Shown here one piece after another: positions 33,611-35,405 of a stretch of DNA of 35,405 nt; within the stretch, counting starts at the first letter, position 1, and every line of letters starts with the position of its first letter. This DNA comes from an uncultured Anaerovibrio sp. (GTDB lineage Bacteria > Bacillota > Negativicutes > Selenomonadales > Selenomonadaceae). The position numbers were made by a program, and so were the translations under genes. The notes below the pieces were generated by a model. That model saw only the letters and a program-made list of their open reading frames with translations. It did no database searches and was not told the origin of the DNA. The stretch covers positions 1 to 35,405 of the forward strand of contig CAKPVW010000017.1 of the NCBI GenBank assembly GCA_934196075.1, read 5' to 3'.

Positions 33611-33639
33611 ATTCTATAAAATATCCACCTTAAAGTCAA
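33611..33639 (-). promoter_or_regulatory. Promoter of rplM-rpsI
   Basis: On the minus strand TTGACT (33634-33639), 17 bases, then TAGAAT (33611-33616); this gives a leader of about 100 bases. Confidence 0.75.
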
Positions 33640-33725
33640 GTTTTTTTAGAGATTTTTTCAAGTTTTTCCCATGTTTTTCTTGAGTGAACAGGTATACGTT
33701 ATTTTAGCCACTTTTCTATCTAGGC

Positions 33726-33754
33726 TTGACAAAAAATGATATATGTTCTATATA
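33726..33754 (+). promoter_or_regulatory. Promoter of thiW-thiM
   Basis: A perfect TTGACA (33726-33731), 17 bases, then TATATA (33749-33754). It leaves only about 40 bases of leader, too short for a TPP riboswitch. The -10 region is embedded in alternating AT sequence with dyad character. Confidence 0.75.
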
Positions 33755-33798
33755 TTATATATGGATGACAGAGTTACAATTGAAAGGAATATGATTTT

Positions 33799-34332
33799 AT
33801 GAATTCACACACAAAGCTATTACGTTTAGTATTTATGGGTATGATGATTGCCTTGGGGGTTGTTATCTCCCCTATTCTTCGTGTCGAGGGAATGTGCCCT
33901 ATGGCTCATCTAATTAATATAACCTGTGCAGTATTGCTAGGGCCCTTGGAAGCCTTTATCTGCGCCCTGCTGATTGGCATTATCCGCATGACCATTATGG
34001 GTATTCCTCCTTTGGCTCTCACCGGAGCGATTTTCGGAGCTGCCTTGTCAGGTCTGCTTTACAGAGCCTCTAAAGGCAAATTGATTTTTGCTTGTCTAGG
34101 AGAGGTGATTGGTACAGGCATTATCGGTGCCATTATTTCCTATCCTGTTATGGCTTTGCTCTGGGGACGCAGCGATCTAACTTGGATGTTCTATGTTCCT
34201 TCCTTTATTGCTGGCACCCTTATTGGCGGCTCCATCGCCTTTGTCCTGCTAAGCGTTATGAAAAGAAATGGTTCTCTGCAAAATATTCAACAGAAGTTAG
34301 GAGCTGCTATTTATGACAAATACCGCAGATAA
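33799..34332 (+). CDS. thiW: ThiW, thiazole ECF-transporter S component
   Basis: A 177-residue integral membrane protein with five to six hydrophobic segments (MGMMIALGVVISPILRVEGM; NITCAVLLGPLEAFICALLI; ALTGAIFGAALSGLLYRASK; VIGTGIIGAIISYPVMALLW; FIAGTLIGGSIAFVLL). It is the substrate-capturing S subunit that imports a thiamine precursor (hydroxyethylthiazole) together with a shared ECF ATPase/T module encoded elsewhere. The length and the placement directly before thiM, with a 20-base overlap, fit ThiW. AAAGGA lies 10 bases before the ATG. Confidence 0.9.
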   Translation: MNSHTKLLRLVFMGMMIALGVVISPILRVEGMCPMAHLINITCAVLLGPLEAFICALLIGIIRMTIMGIPPLALTGAIFGAALSGLLYRASKGKLIFACLGEVIGTGIIGAIISYPVMALLWGRSDLTWMFYVPSFIAGTLIGGSIAFVLLSVMKRNGSLQNIQQKLGAAIYDKYRR

Positions 34333-35221
34333 TTCTTGTTCTCTGTCTCAGGGAGAGATGATACTGGAGCATCATTTTGAGGCATTGCTAAGCTGCATAA
34401 AGCAGGAAGCTCCCCTGATTCACTGCATTACTAATCCTATTTCTATCAATGATTGTGCCAATATTCTTTTGGCTATAGGAGCAAGACCTATTATGGCGGA
34501 ACATCCTGAGGAGGTGGCAGAAATCACTGCCATAGCCAAGGGATTGGCCTTGAATCTAGGGAATATTACAGATGCTCGTATGGCTTCTATGAAAATTTCT
34601 GCTGATGTTGCCAAGAGAAAGGGAATTCCCTTTGTTCTTGATTTAGTGGGGTTATCCTGTAGTCACCTTCGTCAAAAATATGCCCAAGAACTGATGCATA
34701 TAGCTGTTCCCGATATTATCAAGGGCAATATTTCTGAACTGCGAACCCTGCTTGGCCTGTCTACCACCCCAGGCATGGGGATAGAAGCTGGACAAAAAGA
34801 AATGGTTACTAGGGAAAATGCTTTGGAATATGCTGGTATTTTCCAAAAACAGGCTCAGGAATATAATACAGTTCTTTTGGCAACTGGCCCTATAGATTTG
34901 GTGGTATCCTCCAAGGAGGCTTATAGCATTGCCAATGGAAGCGCTGCTCTTGCTTCCATTACGGGTACTGGCTGTATGAACAATGTATTGGCTGGAGCCT
35001 GCCTAGCTGCAACTCATGGTCTCAGTTCTCATTCCCAACAGCCCAATAATACCATAGCCGCTATATTGTCCTGTCTGCTTCTTGGTATTGCTGGGGAAAA
35101 CATCCATGATATTTATCTCGCCCATGGCCCTGGCAGTTTCCACTACAGCCTTATGGATAGCATTAGCAAATTAACATCTCATACCATTGCCCAGCAATGC
35201 CGTATTACTAAATTAATCTAA
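34313..35221 (+). CDS. thiM: Hydroxyethylthiazole kinase
   Basis: A 302-residue kinase that phosphorylates 4-methyl-5-(2-hydroxyethyl)thiazole in thiamine salvage. Typical motifs are PLIHCITNPISINDCANILL, GARPIMAEHPEEVAEI, ALNLGNITDARMASM, KGNISELRTL and the catalytic-loop ASITGTGCMNNVLAGA (Cys221). Oddities: the usual LDPVG reads LDLVGLS, and the N-terminus is about 15-25 residues longer than usual. The first ATG is kept because AGGAG lies 9 bases ahead; it overlaps thiW by 20 bases, implying coupled translation. ATG at 34358 is the alternative start. Confidence 0.93.
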   Translation: MTNTADNSCSLSQGEMILEHHFEALLSCIKQEAPLIHCITNPISINDCANILLAIGARPIMAEHPEEVAEITAIAKGLALNLGNITDARMASMKISADVAKRKGIPFVLDLVGLSCSHLRQKYAQELMHIAVPDIIKGNISELRTLLGLSTTPGMGIEAGQKEMVTRENALEYAGIFQKQAQEYNTVLLATGPIDLVVSSKEAYSIANGSAALASITGTGCMNNVLAGACLAATHGLSSHSQQPNNTIAAILSCLLLGIAGENIHDIYLAHGPGSFHYSLMDSISKLTSHTIAQQCRITKLI

Positions 35222-35229
35222 ATATACAA

Positions 35230-35264
35230 ACAGCCGCCTTCTGTATATAGAAGACGGCTGTTTT
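35230..35264 (+). terminator. Rho-independent terminator after thiM
   Basis: ACAGCCG-C-CTTCT pairs with AGAAG-A-CGGCTGT (12 pairs, one mismatch, 6-base loop), followed by TTTT, 9 bases past the thiM stop. AAAC on the other side makes it partly bidirectional. Confidence 0.85.
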
Positions 35265-35405
35265 AGTATAAGTATTTCAATTCATTAAATATCTGATTTG
35301 TAGAGGTTATAGATTGTTCACAATACTGTTTACTGAGGCATGGCAAATACCCTTCCCGGCACGCTCGCGCTATGTAAATGTGCCTCACGCTGCTAAACTC
35401 ATTCA
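35263..35405 (-). other. Right edge: open minus-strand frame or dispersed repeat
   Basis: A minus-strand frame is open from the window edge to a TAA at 35263-35265 (46 codons, no stop), but uses codons such as GCG, CGA and CGG that are rare in the neighbouring genes and shows no family I recognise. The stretch 35334-35405 is much GC-richer than nearby spacers and is bracketed by TGAGGCA (35334-35340) and TGCCTCA (35381-35387). ATTGTTCACAAT nearby is a 12-base palindrome. A gene end, a multicopy intergenic repeat or a mobile-element edge are all possible. Confidence 0.25.

Noticed and set aside
33755..33798. TPP riboswitch before thiW
   Set aside because: Too short and lacks the conserved TPP aptamer sequences.
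1..35405. CRISPR arrays, tRNA or rRNA genes, complete insertion sequences
   Set aside because: No regularly spaced repeats, cloverleaf-like segments, ribosomal RNA signatures or transposase motifs were seen.

Overview
The window reads as a chromosome segment of a diderm Firmicute (class Negativicutes, probably Selenomonadaceae-like; the genus cannot be fixed from the sequence). The main evidence is the outer-membrane porin at the left end. It carries an N-terminal SLH domain, a short coiled coil and a beta-barrel ending in Phe, an architecture typical of this group. Genes have strong GGAGG-type ribosome binding sites, moderate GC and AT-rich intergenic regions. Nearly everything is on the minus strand; the exceptions are a LacI-type regulator and the thiW-thiM pair.

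Layout from left to right. (1) 1-1885: SLH porin with a long structured leader. (2) 1886-8031: alpha-glucan/sugar block with malQ, an EEP-family hydrolase, a glucose-family PTS permease of domain order EIIA-EIIC-EIIB, and a divergent LacI-type regulator. The divergent intergenic region holds five copies of a TTT[A/C]TGAA[A/T]T element. (3) 8145-11709: a compact metal-transport operon with a small membrane-anchored coiled-coil protein, a 25-codon ORF, two HMA2-like proteins and a P1B-type ATPase whose CPC motif is replaced by F-S-C. (4) 12190-13746: an ABC-F ATPase starting at TTG, with its own promoter. (5) 13858-26530: an eight-gene proteusin-like RiPP operon, the centrepiece of the window. 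(6) 26679-29500: an unrecognised acidic protein and two CobW/COG0523 GTPases, one with an exceptionally His/Cys-rich loop. (7) 29652-32321: a chemoreceptor and a periplasmic sugar-binding-type lipoprotein with no transporter genes. (8) 32647-33505: rplM-rpsI. (9) 33799-35221: thiW-thiM thiazole salvage. Both window edges carry short, GC-richer sequence that I could not assign.

The RiPP operon is transcribed right to left. It begins with a 178-residue precursor that has a nitrile-hydratase-like leader, partly duplicated, and a 52-residue core made almost only of Ala and Val, with no Cys, Lys, Arg, His or aromatic residue. Two cobalamin-dependent radical SAM C-methyltransferase-like enzymes (CX7CX2C) follow, then a PoyD-like radical SAM epimerase (CX3CX2C). 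Next come a membrane fusion protein, an NHLM-type HlyD protein, an ABC exporter with a C39 leader peptidase, and a second NHLM-type ABC exporter with an extra N-terminal domain. A plausible model is that the core is epimerised and C-methylated while attached to the leader, cut after Gly-Ala by the C39 domain and exported across the diderm envelope. The enzyme set resembles that for polytheonamide-type peptides but lacks the dehydratase and N-methyltransferase of that pathway. The product and its activity are inference.
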